DNA of 64,000 nt, taken from assembly GCA_037178675.1 (NCBI GenBank), contig JAYMGJ010000275.1:1-64000 (forward strand), given 5' to 3'. The notes below the pieces were generated by a model that saw only the letters and a list, made by a program, of their open reading frames with translations, did no database searches and was not told the DNA's origin. Source of the stretch: Scleroderma bovista. Lineage: Eukaryota > Basidiomycota > Agaricomycetes > Boletales > Sclerodermataceae. Below are positions 23,301 through 33,510 of the stretch, piece after piece; position 1 is the stretch's first letter, and each line of letters begins with the position of its first letter. The position numbers and the translations under genes were made by a program.

Positions 23301-26300
23301 CTTGACAATCGCTAACGTAGGTTCGAAGGTACTGGTTGATTTCGCAGTTCAACCGCTCCATCTGTCCGTCAGTTTGCGGGTGAAAGGCAGTAGACATTTT
23401 GCACTTTATGCCTAAAAGTCTGTACAACTCCCCCAGGAAGTTGCTTGCAAAGACCGATCCACGGTCAGATATCATGGTGCTAGGAAGTCCATGTTGGCAC
23501 CACATGTGATCTCTAAATAACTCAGCAGTTGAGAGTGCAGTTTCCTCTTTAGTGCAGGGCACAAAGACCACCTCTTTGGAGAACCGATCAATGACCACTA
23601 GTATATAGTTATAACCAAGGGATTCCAGCATCTCGGTAAAGTCCATTGTGACATCGAGCCACGGTCCTCCTGGGACAGGGAGGGGAAGGAGACTTCCAGA
23701 AGTCTTTTGATTCGAAACCTTCGATTGCTGACACTTTTGACAGTGCTTTACGTAGGTTTGGATCTGCTCCTTCATCCCTTTCCAGGAATAGTGCTTCCTG
23801 AGCGCATTAAACGTAGCCTTGACACCCTTATGTCCTGCGACGGGTGTGTCATGAAAGTCCGTGATTAGTGACTGGCGCTCTTCATAAGTCTGATCAGTAA
23901 CGTCAATCAACTTAATAGATACGGGGTTTAACAAGGTTTGATCTTTGTTCTCGTCGGAGCTAGAGACGTAATAGTCCGATCACCTACTAAGTGGATCTGC
24001 AACATGCATCTGGGTTCCTTTCTTATAAATTAACGAGTAGTTGAAGCGTGTCATCCACATCTGCCAGCGTGCTTGGCACTTAGAGAGGTTCTGCGACTTC
24101 GTGAAGTATGTTAAATTATGATGGTCCATGTAGATCTCAAAGGCATAAGGAGTGGCCTCGAGATAATGGCGCCAGGCCTCTGTTGCTTTTATAATGGCCA
24201 GCATTTCTTTGTCATGAATAGGATAGTTGTGTTCTGGCGGCGTCATAGAGTGTGACATGTATGCTACTGGTCTGAATTTGCTGTCTTCGCACTTCACGGA
24301 TATCACTCCCCCGACGGCGAACTCAGACACATTGGTTTCAAGGCAGAATTTGCGGTCCTGGTCGGGGTACTGAAGTACCGGTGCATGAGTAAACGCAGCC
24401 TTCAAGGCTTCAAATGCAGCACGTTCCTTACCACCAAAGTGGAAGACAACATCCTTACACGTTAAGTCCATCAATGGCCTAGCCATGATTGCATAATCCT
24501 TAATAAAGCGTCTATAGAAATTGCCGAGGCCTAAGAATGCTCGAACCTGTTTGACATTCATTGACTCAGGCCACTTCAAAATAGCATTAACCTTTTCAGG
24601 GTCCATCTTTATACCGTCACGTGAGACTATCATTCCAAGGAAGTCGACTTCGGTAACGTGGAAGCGACACTTCTCGGGTTTGACAAATAAGTTGTTATCA
24701 CGTAAACATTTTAAGACCTCAAGCACGATCCTGTCATGCTTGTCCTGATCGTCCGTGTTTGTAAATATCATGAGGTCGTCAATATACACCACGCAGACAT
24801 CCGACATATCATGGAAGATCTCGTTCATCATTTTCTGGAATGTCGCGGGTGAATTACATAGACCGAAATACATAACAACGGGCTCAAAAGCCCCTTTGTG
24901 CGTTACAAATGCAGCTTTCCACTCATCACCTTCCTTGATACGGACATTGTTATATCCCCAGCAAAGATCCATCTTCGTGAAGAGTTTACATCCTTTCAGC
25001 TTGTCGACAAGCTGACTGATCAAGGGTAGCGGATAATTATTTTTAATGGTCCATTCATTTAAATACCAATAGTCCTGAACCATGCACTTTTTGCCATCCT
25101 TTTTGGGGACAAAGAAGACAGGGGAAGTCTGAGGGGAAATGGACAGGCGAATATATCCTTTCGCAAGCTGATCGTTGACAAAGTCCTCAACTTCCTTCTG
25201 TTCATCCACTGACAGGGGTATCAAACACCCTTTCTTAGGTGGGAAGTCCTCCCTGAGATCTATACCATGATCCCACGGCTTTCTAAGCAGCATGCATTCT
25301 GATGACTTCTTCGAGAAGACGTCTAAATATTCCCAGTACTCCCGGGGCACAAGCTTCTGGGCCTCTTTGAGGGTTGTCTCATCGATAGCAACCTTTGACT
25401 CGTGAGCCTTTAAAACCTGAATCCAAGTTTCCTGAGATTCGTTCTGATGTAATATCTTAGCGAAGCGTGTTTCCAGAAGTAACTTGCACTCTGGAGGACA
25501 CCTAGTTAAATTAACTTGTCCGGTTACCCAATCAATATCGGGATTATGCTTTCTAAGCCAGGTGTGGCCGAGGATAAGGGGGACCTTTCCAAGGCAAGTG
25601 ACTGCACACCAAAGCTTTTCAGCATGTTTCCCAATACCGATTGTAAGTAATACATAATGTGTGATATCGCCTTCCTGGTTCCTGGTGCCATCTACGTTAA
25701 GCACTGGAACAGGCTTTACCAGCTTAGATAACTGTAAGTGTCTATCAAGAGCCCAGCTCTTGTCAACAAAACATCCAGTAGCACCACTGTCTAGCAGAGC
25801 GTCTACTTCAATAACATTAAGAGGCCCGCGAATGCGGATGGGTACTGTCACTTCACGTTCCAAGGTGAAGGACCTTCGTAAGTCCAAGAAAGAAACTTCT
25901 TCGGTTCCGGCAGGGCTTTCCGGTTCCTCAGATGCCAAAGGAGAAGAAACAGTAGTATTCAACAGGGAATTAAGCACACGCGATTTAACCTCTGGTGCCG
26001 AGCCCTTTGCAGGGACTCCCTTAGAGGGTTCATTAATAAATACAGGGGAGTCACTATAGTCCATACTATCTACAGCCAAAACAGAGTACTTGTTGAAGGA
26101 AATGGAGACAGGAGAGACTACAGAAGGTGATTTTTTATGGGTTCTCTGTATTTTACGAGAAAGAAGAGAGATGTGATATTTATAAATATCCTGTGCTTCA
26201 GAGGACTTAGCACAGGAGAGACGATAGTCCAAGATTCTTACTGCACTGTCCAATTCAGACTCGAGAGCGAGGGTGCCCGTTGTATCCTCACTCTCTAATC

Positions 26301-29300
26301 TTTTAAATTCTTAAAATAGTCCCTCATTTCGGAGAAGGACATTCCGCGAATGGTGTTGACGCATTCGTCATCAGGTTGGGGCTGTACAGCCCGGGTTTGC
26401 TGGGGTTGCCCTTGACGTGGGCGACACGGTTGAGAACACTTGCAAGCGATGTGTCCAAACCCCTGACAATTGTAGCATTGGAGCCCTTTACTCCATTGCT
26501 GGTTTCGCTGCTGAGCAGCGCCGATATCCATTGGGGTGCCAGTGCCCAGCGTAACTCCGTAGGAGGAGGAGCCACTCCCCTGCTGATAATAGCGGGCTCC
26601 GCCCTGCGTATTAATCAGGAAGAGCTCCTGAGCCCTTCCGACAGTTCTGACCGAGGTGGCCAGCTCAGCATAGGTGGCGTGATCCTTCGCCAAAAGGTAT
26701 ACCTGCTGGAGGACCTGCCTCTGTACCGCTCTTTCGAGCAAGTCCCTAGCGTTGGTGTCAGGACAGCCACTCTCGACTTTGAGTGACTCAAAAGTTGCGA
26801 GGAAATCGTCCACTCGCTGACGGGGACCCTGGTGTAGTTTCAGCAACTGGGACCTAGCCCAGTTGGCGTTGTTGCCAGGCATGAAAAAGCTAGTTATTTC
26901 GACCTGGAGCTCATCCCATGTTGGGTACTCGACCCCTGGACCAAGGTAGTAGTCCAACTTTACCTGGGCCAAATGCCCAGCTTTAGGTCCCTCGAATCTG
27001 GAGAGAATGGCCATCATGATCTCACTATTTCTGGTAAGGAGACCGCTTCTCTGATTCATCATGACCCACAACTTCATTTTGCTCCACCAAACTTTGAAGG
27101 CCTGGGGGGAGCCATCATAATTCCCAGGTTCAGTGACAATCTTTTTAGGGGCTCTAGGCAGCGCCGCAGGAGCAAGGCCCTGCTGCACATCGGCAAGGGC
27201 CTGGATACTGTTCTGCAGGTCGAGTTGGCCCTGCGCAAACTGAAGGAGAATGTTCTGAAGGGGATCGTGATGTTGCTGATCCATCTTCTAGTACGGTGTC
27301 ACGCACCAAACGTGTTTGGTACTGTGGACATGGAGAAAGTTAGCTGATGAAACTAATGCGAAGAACGCACACCCAAGATCTGTTGAAAGATTGTCCCGAC
27401 TTAAGGGATACAGACAGCCCTCACTATCCATATCATGCAAAGTCAAGACTATCCTTATGCGAAGAATGAATACAAGTTTGTCATAGCCATCTATCGCACA
27501 AGAATGACTATCCTGGAGCAAGAGCTGAATGCCATCGTCTGGCAGTCATCCCTCGCACGAGAACCAAAGAATCAGAAGAAACAATAGAGAAACAAAGGAG
27601 AAAAGGAAGAATCATTTTTAGCACCCAAATGTCAAATTTAGGCGCCCAGTGCCGGCATTCCGATATTTTGAATAGCTCCGCCATTTTTGAAGCTATCAGT
27701 CATGTGACTATACCATCATGGAGCCTAGACCGTGGTCTATCTGCCTGTCAAGTTCCGACGTAAATCCGTTCATTTCCCACGGAGATATTCCACCCGCAAT
27801 CCAGACACCCACTTCATCACTCACTATGGAGTCTGCATTTTCTCTGGAACGTTTCTCTGCTATTGCAGCAGACCTCAACTATGTCCTGCTCTTGGGACAG
27901 CCTCTCCCTGAGCTCCTGTGTACTGTCTGGTACATATCTTCCCAGCCTGCTTCCTCAGTCCCTCTCGTTCTCGGTCAACACGTTCTCCTTGTCAGTCCTG
28001 CGTCACGCACATACTTTGGTCGTCTCAAGTCTATCATTAGACTTGAAAATTCATACCTGGTCGTCTCTGTGTCTCCTGAGTCCTCTGCATATGGTCCTTT
28101 CATCCCAGAGTCTTGTCACATCCATCTCCCTCTATCATTCATCTCACTTCCCTGGACACGTCGAATCTGCTATTCACGTTTCACTTCCCTGCTATCCCGC
28201 AACAAACACAAATGAAACAGTGCTCTAGAACCCTTCTTAGGAGCCCTAATAGAGTACAGAACCTTCCCCTTACTGCTCAAGGGAAGACTGCACTTCGGGA
28301 GCACCAAATTTCGCGTTTTTGCTCTACAGAAGCTCAATCCAAGGGATTTGTGACACTCTGTGACCAGCTGTGACTCTACTTGTCATTCCAGGCCCCCTGA
28401 CACTGCTCTTCTGGTCGGATCAATTCTTTTATTATCCCCCAGCCACTCCCATCAGTGGCACTGCTTCAGAAGCTCATCTCCAGATCTAAAGTTCAATCAA
28501 TCATAGGTTGTGCTTTCCTTCTGTCTGAGTCACACAGAGTCACTCTGGCTCACTCTGACTCACTCTGCTGTGCATTATTCATCCCCTCTTGGCATTACTA
28601 ATCCCCATTACTCCCCTTACCAATCACTTACCAATCATCCTTCAAATCATGCTTATCATGCTGCTTATCAATTCATGACTCATGTCCCTATGATTCATAT
28701 GCATTATGTCATCGCATATGCTCATTTAGCTTCGATCTACTCATCCCCTGCTTTCCCCCCCTCTCTTTTGGGCCCCATGCAATGATTTTTCCATATTCTT
28801 GGTTATACACCCCTTTTTACCTATGTTTTTGCTCTTTCCCTTGGCTCAGCAGCTTGTTCAGGCTCTCCCCATCAATGACTCAGCCTGATTACACTGCTTA
28901 TCAATCACTTACCAATTTCTTACCAATCTCTTACCAAGCACTTAATCATTTGTGCTTACAGGGCCACAGCCCCTCCTGTATATAAACCAGCAGCCAAAGG
29001 CTGCAAGGAAGTGTCTGCTTCCCCCTCAATAAAGCGACCACATTCACTCTCCCTCACTGTCTATAAGCTCTATCTCTGTCTTTCGACTTGTAGGTCACTC
29101 AGTGCTGGCCTAAAGCTCCATTATTGTTGTTTGTCAGATATACTTGATATCTGATCAGTTCTCTAGGCTCAAGCGCAGTCTAGCATCACTGTCCACTCTA
29201 TCACATCACTGTCCATCACATTCTTGAAGCAGGAACTGTCCCCTTGCTTCCCTGTTGCTCCATCACTGCTATTACCCCCCTGTTGCCAATCTATCATCGC

Positions 29301-31601
29301 TGCTCAATCCCAGGACTCTTCCTAACCACTGTGGTAGGCTGAAGAGGAGTCAATACAATCCCCAGTCACATTCCATCCCCATCAGAAGCCCTTCTCTTCC
29401 CTCCTGCATCCTGCCTGAAGGTGTGCAGCACATCCCCCTGAGGAGATTAAATACCAGAAACGCAAAGGAAGACCACCACTCGCATTTTGCTGTCATTTGG
29501 TGTTGGTTGTTGGTTGTTCTGACCTCTTCCCTCACTTAGGCGCACAACGGGTGGTAACGGGAGTAGGGGGCGCCTCGGGGATGTGTGGGGTAGAGGTGGG
29601 AAGTGTGAAACGTACGGTGGTGTGCAAGCAGGAGGTCGGGTTCGGCTTTGACGTAGAAACAGGGGTTGTCAAGGAAGAGGTCTGCAAGATCCTTGACGAT
29701 GAGACTGTACCGGCAGAAGGAGGTGTTCGTCTGCTCAATCCCTTTGAAGTCTGCTTCTCTGGCAGCTTCTTGAGCGGGCGTGAGAGGAAGGGGGTAACGG
29801 GTATCGTAGGAGACTGTCAGGTGACCTGCCTGATTGAAGGAGTACTCATAGGGATGTATTGTGGCTAACTGGTAGGGGTAACGTAGACGTAAGGTTATAT
29901 TGGGACTAGATCCCCACAGGTGTTCCAATGAACTAAGCGTAAGCTTCTGTTCGCCTGTCGCGCTCGCCGGGTCAGGGCAGTGGCACAGCTATGCAGAAAC
30001 AAACAGCCACTGGCTGCAGATCACGGGTCTACCTCTCCACGGATGGAGGAACTACGGGTAACTATGGCTCAATCTCCTTGCGTGTACGAACCGCGCTTGA
30101 ACGGGAGCCGCCCTACAGACACCAGGCACGACCCTGGGCTGGTGTATGGTACGTAATCGACTAGGTACTAGAAACTCCCAAACCCAAGTGGGCTACAGGG
30201 AACGGCACTAAAGGCTGGCCATGTACGAATGTGAAGGGTGTGAAACAAAGCTCCTTAACCCTGGAGTCCGGGTATAGTTTCCCTTTTATAAGGCTGGGGA
30301 ACAGCGCGTGGTAGACGACTAGTAGATGGGTAGATTCGAGCTCTAGTGAGACAACCCTAAGGGCGAAACCCAAAGAACTACCACACGATGAACTCTGAGG
30401 GGAAAGGATGCAAGCATCTTAGAGCAAAGACCCAAAGAGAGCTTGAATGGAGAGCCTCTGGGTGCTGGATTGCAATGGTATATATACTATACTACACGTG
30501 TCCTGTGTGAGGCTATCCATGAGGCTGTATGCTGTACGAGGCAGTGAACACAGCTGCCATCCTGTGCGTAAGGCTATGCTAATGACATCAAGGGATACAG
30601 CATGTACAGCACGAGGTTGTAGTCTAGACAGACCTATAGATAAGATGCACTAGATAAGATACTATGCTACAATAAGATAAGATGTCATCTAATCGCAGAT
30701 TAGATAAGATAAAAAGTTAGATCGTTACAACTAGGGTCGAGTACATATGGTGACAAGTAAACAACCTAATAGCGGACAAGGGATGACTGGAGTTAGGACT
30801 AGGTCAGGTCCGATGAAAATAAAGTCAGGTCCAGGTAAAATAAACCAGGTCCAGTGAAAATGCTACAAGGTCTAGGATATATCGAGCTCACAGAGAACTC
30901 ACGTCAAGACAGGGTAGGCGGGCAAGTGTGGTAAGGACTGGATGGGGGCTAGACCAAGGGTCACAGTTAGCGGAAGGTTATCTGCATGACCACGACCGGA
31001 GTACGTGACAAGCAACCAGAGTTGGGCTAGAGAGCTGCGATGCGACCAGAGTGACTGGATAAGACCTGGAGTTGGACATGGTTGTAACAGACATACACCT
31101 CGATGGCTTGCTGGATCCAGCAACAAACTGAGACACCCTTCTTCCTTGGGTTCCAGATGGCGGCTCGTCAGCATTGGAACTATTACTATGAATTTCAATA
31201 GCTGAGTGTGGTGAGGACCGTTGATATTGGCCTTGTTTTCCCTTTGGTTGTTCTGCATGAGGGGATAATTCTGTAGAGAGTTAGTCACGATCATTATGAC
31301 ACCAGACATCATACCAAGTTGGGTCCATTTCTGACTTCTTGGAGCTTGAAATAATGACTCGGCTGGGTCATCACTCAGCACTGGTGAAAGCTTAAAGTCA
31401 CTATCATTGTGACTTGGAGGCTTGTAATCTGGGTCCCATGATTCATATACTTCTTCTGGAACTCCAATGCACAGTGCTACAATGAATATGTTAGTAGTTT
31501 ATGGTAATGAGACTGGTTGATGTACCTATGATTATGCTAGAGTCAGATACTCCACATTTTTCTTGTCCTCGATAGTGGAACAAGTCATCACCAGTGGGCG
31601 G
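20376..31601 (-). CDS. Unknown spliced gene with a ~10.5 kb intron full of nested retroelements
   Basis: Minus-strand exons: 31601-31526 (5' end cut by LongLTR-C c), 31476-31315, 31270-31099 and 20613-20376, ending at a TAG. Introns 31477-31525 and 31271-31314 are normal GT-AG introns and keep the frame (…QKWTQL/ELSPHAEQPKGK…). The last intron, GTGTATG at 31098 to AATGCAG at 20614, joins SSKPS to SLMDVAALPDHMK in frame and would be about 110 bp without LTR-631 and its nested chromodomain element. The product is hydrophilic, Ser/Pro-rich and acidic in its middle part, with no recognised domain. Its upstream part is missing, so the gene may be dead. Confidence 0.55.
20985..21367 (-). repeat. 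3' LTR of the chromodomain element
   Basis: 383 bp, TGTAAC...GTCTCA on the minus strand. It differs from the 5' LTR at 7 positions, all transitions, 5 of them at CpG in one of the two copies. It carries TATATATACTATACT-type sequence (around 21120) as a possible promoter. Confidence 0.95.
21368..21382 (-). other. Polypurine tract of the chromodomain element
   Basis: The minus strand reads CTAAGGGGGGAGTAG directly before the 3' LTR, the expected plus-strand primer site. It overlaps the pol stop codon at 21379-21381. Confidence 0.7.
21379..21959 (-). pseudogene. Integrase C-terminus and chromodomain with two stop codons
   Basis: Reads LQADKHRSPAPDYTVGQQVW, then LTEKWISPYEVTRVTPNAVE and LPKTLRIHQVVNVS, the GPY/F-like integrase tail, then YKVDYIVAS, a stop, IYRRQLQYLVH, a stop, and KGYEEHERTWEPSSNL, an unmistakable chromodomain. 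Related proteins have Arg (CGA) and Trp (TGG) where the TGA stops stand, so both stops are single transitions. Chromodomains of chromoviruses bind histone marks and direct integration into heterochromatin. The frame ends at 21379, a few bases from the 3' LTR. Confidence 0.88.
21960..23106. repeat. Foreign insertion with minisatellite inside integrase
   Basis: The integrase frame breaks after FNKVVESS (about 23107) and resumes near STTQHELQADKHR (about 21950), leaving some 1.1 kb of unrelated, GC-rich sequence. It includes a GA dinucleotide run (22170-22193) and four imperfect repeats of a module containing CGCTC[TA]GCAGCCACGATA, at about 22667, 22769, 22886 and 23002, spaced about 103-117 bp. 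No transposase, terminal repeats or clear target duplication were identified. Confidence 0.6.
23107..23979 (-). pseudogene. Integrase core of the chromodomain element
   Basis: Shows the zinc-binding HHCC region (HDTPVAGHKG, then CQKCQQSKVS), the DDE catalytic core with DVTMDFTEML, MISDRGSVFASNFLGELYRL and HPQTDGQMERLN, and the downstream QDWA-type region. It is out of frame with the RT/RNase H frame (stops just after ADPLSR at 23980) and is cut off at 23107 by the inserted repeat DNA. It would have catalysed cDNA integration; it cannot be made intact here. Confidence 0.88.
23980..26253 (-). CDS. pol: Pol: protease, reverse transcriptase, RNase H of the chromodomain element
   Basis: 757 codons. 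The protease has LLDSGATGCFVDKSW (D-S-G) and the downstream LILGHTWLRKHNPDIDW flap region. The RT has LPLISQLVDKLKGCKLFTKM, the GLCNSPATFQ motif and the active site VVYIDDLMIF (Y-I-D-D). RNase H has FCLETNVSEFAVGGV, with Asn where the usual sequence is ETDAS, so a catalytic Asp appears lost, and MLAIIKATEAWRHYLEA. The connection motif VRAFLGLGNFYRRFI is present. Gag ends 41 bp upstream in a separate frame. Termination at ADPLSR followed by stops and a frameshift separates it from integrase. Confidence 0.9.
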   Translation of the reverse strand: MDSAVRILDYRLSCAKSSEAQDIYKYHISLLSRKIQRTHKKSPSVVSPVSISFNKYSVLAVDSMDYSDSPVFINEPSKGVPAKGSAPEVKSRVLNSLLNTTVSSPLASEEPESPAGTEEVSFLDLRRSFTLEREVTVPIRIRGPLNVIEVDALLDSGATGCFVDKSWALDRHLQLSKLVKPVPVLNVDGTRNQEGDITHYVLLTIGIGKHAEKLWCAVTCLGKVPLILGHTWLRKHNPDIDWVTGQVNLTRCPPECKLLLETRFAKILHQNESQETWIQVLKAHESKVAIDETTLKEAQKLVPREYWEYLDVFSKKSSECMLLRKPWDHGIDLREDFPPKKGCLIPLSVDEQKEVEDFVNDQLAKGYIRLSISPQTSPVFFVPKKDGKKCMVQDYWYLNEWTIKNNYPLPLISQLVDKLKGCKLFTKMDLCWGYNNVRIKEGDEWKAAFVTHKGAFEPVVMYFGLCNSPATFQKMMNEIFHDMSDVCVVYIDDLMIFTNTDDQDKHDRIVLEVLKCLRDNNLFVKPEKCRFHVTEVDFLGMIVSRDGIKMDPEKVNAILKWPESMNVKQVRAFLGLGNFYRRFIKDYAIMARPLMDLTCKDVVFHFGGKERAAFEALKAAFTHAPVLQYPDQDRKFCLETNVSEFAVGGVISVKCEDSKFRPVAYMSHSMTPPEHNYPIHDKEMLAIIKATEAWRHYLEATPYAFEIYMDHHNLTYFTKSQNLSKCQARWQMWMTRFNYSLIYKKGTQMHVADPLSR
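26295..27284 (-). CDS. gag: Gag of the chromodomain element
   Basis: 329 codons starting MDQQHHDPLQNILLQF. The capsid region includes YDGSPQAFKVWWSKMKLW and FFMPGNNANWARSQLL. The C-terminal zinc knuckle is CYNCQGFGHIACKC, a correct CX2CX4HX4C nucleic-acid-binding motif, followed by a basic Arg/Gln-rich stretch. The frame is uninterrupted. It is homologous to the gag at 33793-34695 but clearly diverged. The ATG lies 12 bp from the LongLTR-B insertion. Confidence 0.92.
   Translation of the reverse strand: MDQQHHDPLQNILLQFAQGQLDLQNSIQALADVQQGLAPAALPRAPKKIVTEPGNYDGSPQAFKVWWSKMKLWVMMNQRSGLLTRNSEIMMAILSRFEGPKAGHLAQVKLDYYLGPGVEYPTWDELQVEITSFFMPGNNANWARSQLLKLHQGPRQRVDDFLATFESLKVESGCPDTNARDLLERAVQRQVLQQVYLLAKDHATYAELATSVRTVGRAQELFLINTQGGARYYQQGSGSSSYGVTLGTGTPMDIGAAQQRNQQWSKGLQCYNCQGFGHIACKCSQPCRPRQGQPQQTRAVQPQPDDECVNTIRGMSFSEMRDYFKNLKD
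27826..28215 (+). CDS. LongLTR U3 reading frame, copy in LongLTR-B b
   Basis: 129 residues, MESAFSLERFSAIAADLNYV to SLLSRNKHK. The frame is open from 27718 (MEPRPWSICLSSSDVN), so an N-terminally longer product of 165 residues is possible. The conserved ATG is preferred because all five copies align from it. No domain recognised. Confidence 0.5.
   Translation: MESAFSLERFSAIAADLNYVLLLGQPLPELLCTVWYISSQPASSVPLVLGQHVLLVSPASRTYFGRLKSIIRLENSYLVVSVSPESSAYGPFIPESCHIHLPLSFISLPWTRRICYSRFTSLLSRNKHK
28979..29033 (+). promoter_or_regulatory. LTR promoter/polyadenylation region of LongLTR-B copy b
   Basis: TATATAAA at 28979-28986 and AATAAA at 29028-29033, identical in spacing to copy a. Confidence 0.55.
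29547..29928 (-). CDS. Conserved upstream frame preceding gag (chromodomain element)
   Basis: Starts MEHLWGSSPNITLRLRYPYQ and reads to YSRYHP, where LongLTR-B cuts in. Across the empty site it ends HPY-stop three bases before the gag ATG. The second element copy (33511-33786) has a homologous frame ending YSRLHPY-stop six bases before its gag ATG, with recognisable similarity over the last 80 or so residues (for example SLIVKDLADLFLDNP against SHLVSDFEIQVLLG). No known domain. It could be a small accessory protein or a frame through which ribosomes reinitiate at gag. Confidence 0.5.
29929..30346 (-). other. 5' leader of the chromodomain element
   Basis: Untranslated leader between the 5' LTR and the upstream frame, homologous on the opposite strand to 32986-33400. 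A tRNA-complementary primer site was not confidently recognised; the sequence after the LTR reads CTAGAGCTCGAATCT. Confidence 0.6.
30347..30729 (-). repeat. 5' LTR of the chromodomain element
   Basis: 383 bp, pairing with 20985-21367 and followed by target duplication ACTAG at 30730-30734. Confidence 0.95.
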
Positions 31602-32615
31602 TGTGAGTCAAAGTGTGGATTTGGGTCAGAGTAATAACCCAAACACAACACCAACAAAGGACTACAAAAATGTGCGAGTGGTGGTTTACCTCCGCGGTGT
31701 CCAGAGGGGATATGCTGAGGAGGGGGAAAGGGGATCTACACCAACAGGGTGATGCAGACAATGATGCAGGATACTCCTGGAGTACAGGAGCAATAGGTGA
31801 TGAAGGGGATAGGGGTCTGGACTCTTCCTAAAGCCTAGGAAGTGTCAAAGCAGGGATTGGGCTGACAGAGACTGAAGTAGTGATACTACACCTAGAGGTT
31901 GGTGCAGAAAAGGGGCAGAGATGCCTCTGATGTCCAGAGGCAAGGAAGATTGACTGGTATGAAGCCTAGACTCTGCTTGAGCCTAGTAAAAAGAATAGAT
32001 CTTGAATAACTTGGATAAACTTGACAATATTGAACCTTTAGACCTTCACTGAAGCCTACAAGGACTCAAGGACTGAAGGGATACTGATTGAGAGAGTCTG
32101 AGAGAGGGATAATTTCATGCAATTGGGTCCTTTTTTCACTGGGCTGAGCCCAAGGGTTTAAATACATGGGGGGGCACAGCATTAAAGTACAAAAAGAGAA
32201 GGGAGTAAGCAGAATTTGTCAAGGATTGGTAAGGGATTGGTAAGAGCTTTGTAAGGGGTTTGTAAATGATCAGTAAGCAAGGGATAAGCAGGAATGAGTA
32301 AGCATAGGGAGCATGAATAAGCTGCTGAGTAAAGGAATGAGTAAGCTGCATGACAAGATTGATTGGTAAGGGAGTGAGTCATCAGCTGAGTAATATACCA
32401 AAAATGCGAAAGGGATAGAGTAATACTGATGACAAGAGAGCATCAGTAAGCAAGGGATGAGTCACTGCATAGCAGAAGGAGTCATTGATGCACAGCCTAA
32501 GAAGTTTGATGGGGGGCTGTGTACCATCAAGAATTTGATGGGACAACAATGGGGAAGATCTGAGATAAATAGGGGGATTGATCCGAGACAAAACAGCCAC
32601 AAGAAGGGTACCAGG
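31602..32615 (-). mobile_element. LongLTR-C, copy c, 3' half only
   Basis: Matches the 3' half of the LongLTR-C copies (TGTGAGTCAAAG on the plus strand at the LTR end) up to ...GGTACCAGG, where the LTR-383 element begins. The flank GCGG (31598-31601) fits the CCG/CGG target rule. The 5' half of the LTR is missing from the other side of the inserted element. Confidence 0.85.
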
Positions 32616-32985
32616 TGTTACGGTCCAACTTTTTATCTTATCTAATCTGCGATTAGATAGCATTTATCTTATCTTAGTGTACAGCCTCTATCTTATCTAC
32701 CTAGTCTAGACCTGTACCTCATGCTGTACACGCTGCCACCCTTGACATCATTACACATAGCCTTAGCTCCACAAGTGGTGTCATTACATAGCCTTCTATC
32801 TGCACGTAGCCTCATGGATAGCCTCGCGTAGCCCTCGTGTATAGTAGTATATATACCATGCAATCAAGCACCCAGAGGCTCCCCATTCGAGCTCATCTTG
32901 GGTCTTTGCTCTAGATACTCACGTCCTATCCTCTTAGAGTCTTAGCGTGTGGTCGGGTCCTTGGTGTTTGCCTAGGGTCGTCTCA
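32616..32985 (+). repeat. 5' LTR of the second chromodomain-family element
   Basis: 370 bp, TGTTACGGTCC to GTCGTCTCA, homologous to but clearly diverged from the other LTR-383 copies, so an older or different subfamily. Confidence 0.88.
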
Positions 32986-33510
32986 CCTGAGCTCGAATCT
33001 AAACCATCTACTTGTCCTTCCACGCACTGTTCCCCAGCCTAGTAAAGGGAAACTATACCCGGACTCCAGGGTTAAGGAGCTTCATCTTCACACCTTCCGT
33101 TTCATTCACGGCCAGCCTTTAGCACCGTTCCCGTAGTGCTTTGGCATTGGGAGTTCTTAGCACCGCTTCCTTTACGTACTGTACACCAGCCCAGGGTCGT
33201 GCCTGGTGTCTGAAGGTCGGCGCCCATTCAAGAGAGGTTCGCAGCCTCAAGGCGATTGAGACATAGTTACCCAGTAGTTCCTGCGCAGAGGTAGAACCGT
33301 GATCTGCAGCCACTAGCCACTTGTTCTCTGCATAGCTGTGCCACTGCCCTGACCCGGCGAGCGTGACAGGCGAACAGAGTCTTGTGCTTAGTTTAGTGGA
33401 ACACCTGTGGGGATCTAGTCCCAAATAGCTCTACTCCTACGTCACCCCTTACATTAATCACCATACCTTACCAGTTCCCTCGTCACCTTGTCGAAGCGCA
33501 ATAGGAGCGC

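Larger units (their letters stand above)
27297..29546 (+). mobile_element. LongLTR-B solo LTR, copy b, with 4-bp TSD
   Basis: 2250 bp, TGTCACGCACC to TTAGGCGCACA, flanked by ACGG (27293-27296 and 29547-29550). It is inserted exactly at the junction between the upstream frame and gag of the chromodomain element: removing it restores the HPY-stop codons just ahead of the gag ATG. It contains the U3 frame 27826-28215 and the TATA/AATAAA pair. Confidence 0.93.
20985..30729 (-). mobile_element. Complete Ty3/gypsy chromodomain retrotransposon (LTR-383 family), inactivated
   Basis: 9745 bp with a 383-bp LTR at each end and a perfect ACTAG target duplication (20980-20984, 30730-30734). Order on the minus strand: 5' LTR, leader, short upstream frame, gag, protease-RT-RNase H, integrase, chromodomain, purine tract, 3' LTR. 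A 2250-bp LongLTR-B solo LTR (27297-29546) sits between the upstream frame and gag. Lesions: a frameshift with stops after RNase H (~23980), about 1.1 kb of foreign repeat sequence in the integrase, and two TGA stops in the chromodomain. The C-terminal chromodomain places it among the chromoviruses. Confidence 0.93.
20709..31089 (-). mobile_element. LTR-631 solo LTR split by a complete Ty3/gypsy element
   Basis: Two pieces, 20709-20984 (276 bp, including the host TSD) and 30735-31089 (355 bp), add to exactly 631 bp, the length of the copy at 3565-4195, to which both halves are homologous. The outer flanks carry GACAT at 20704-20708 and at 31090-31094, a perfect 5-bp target duplication. The gap is filled by the element 20985-30729. 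Confidence 0.93.

Noticed and set aside
27297..29546. LongLTR-B as a DNA transposon or MITE
   Set aside because: There are no terminal inverted repeats beyond TG...CA. It has a TATA box, AATAAA and a constant short duplication, which fit a solo LTR.
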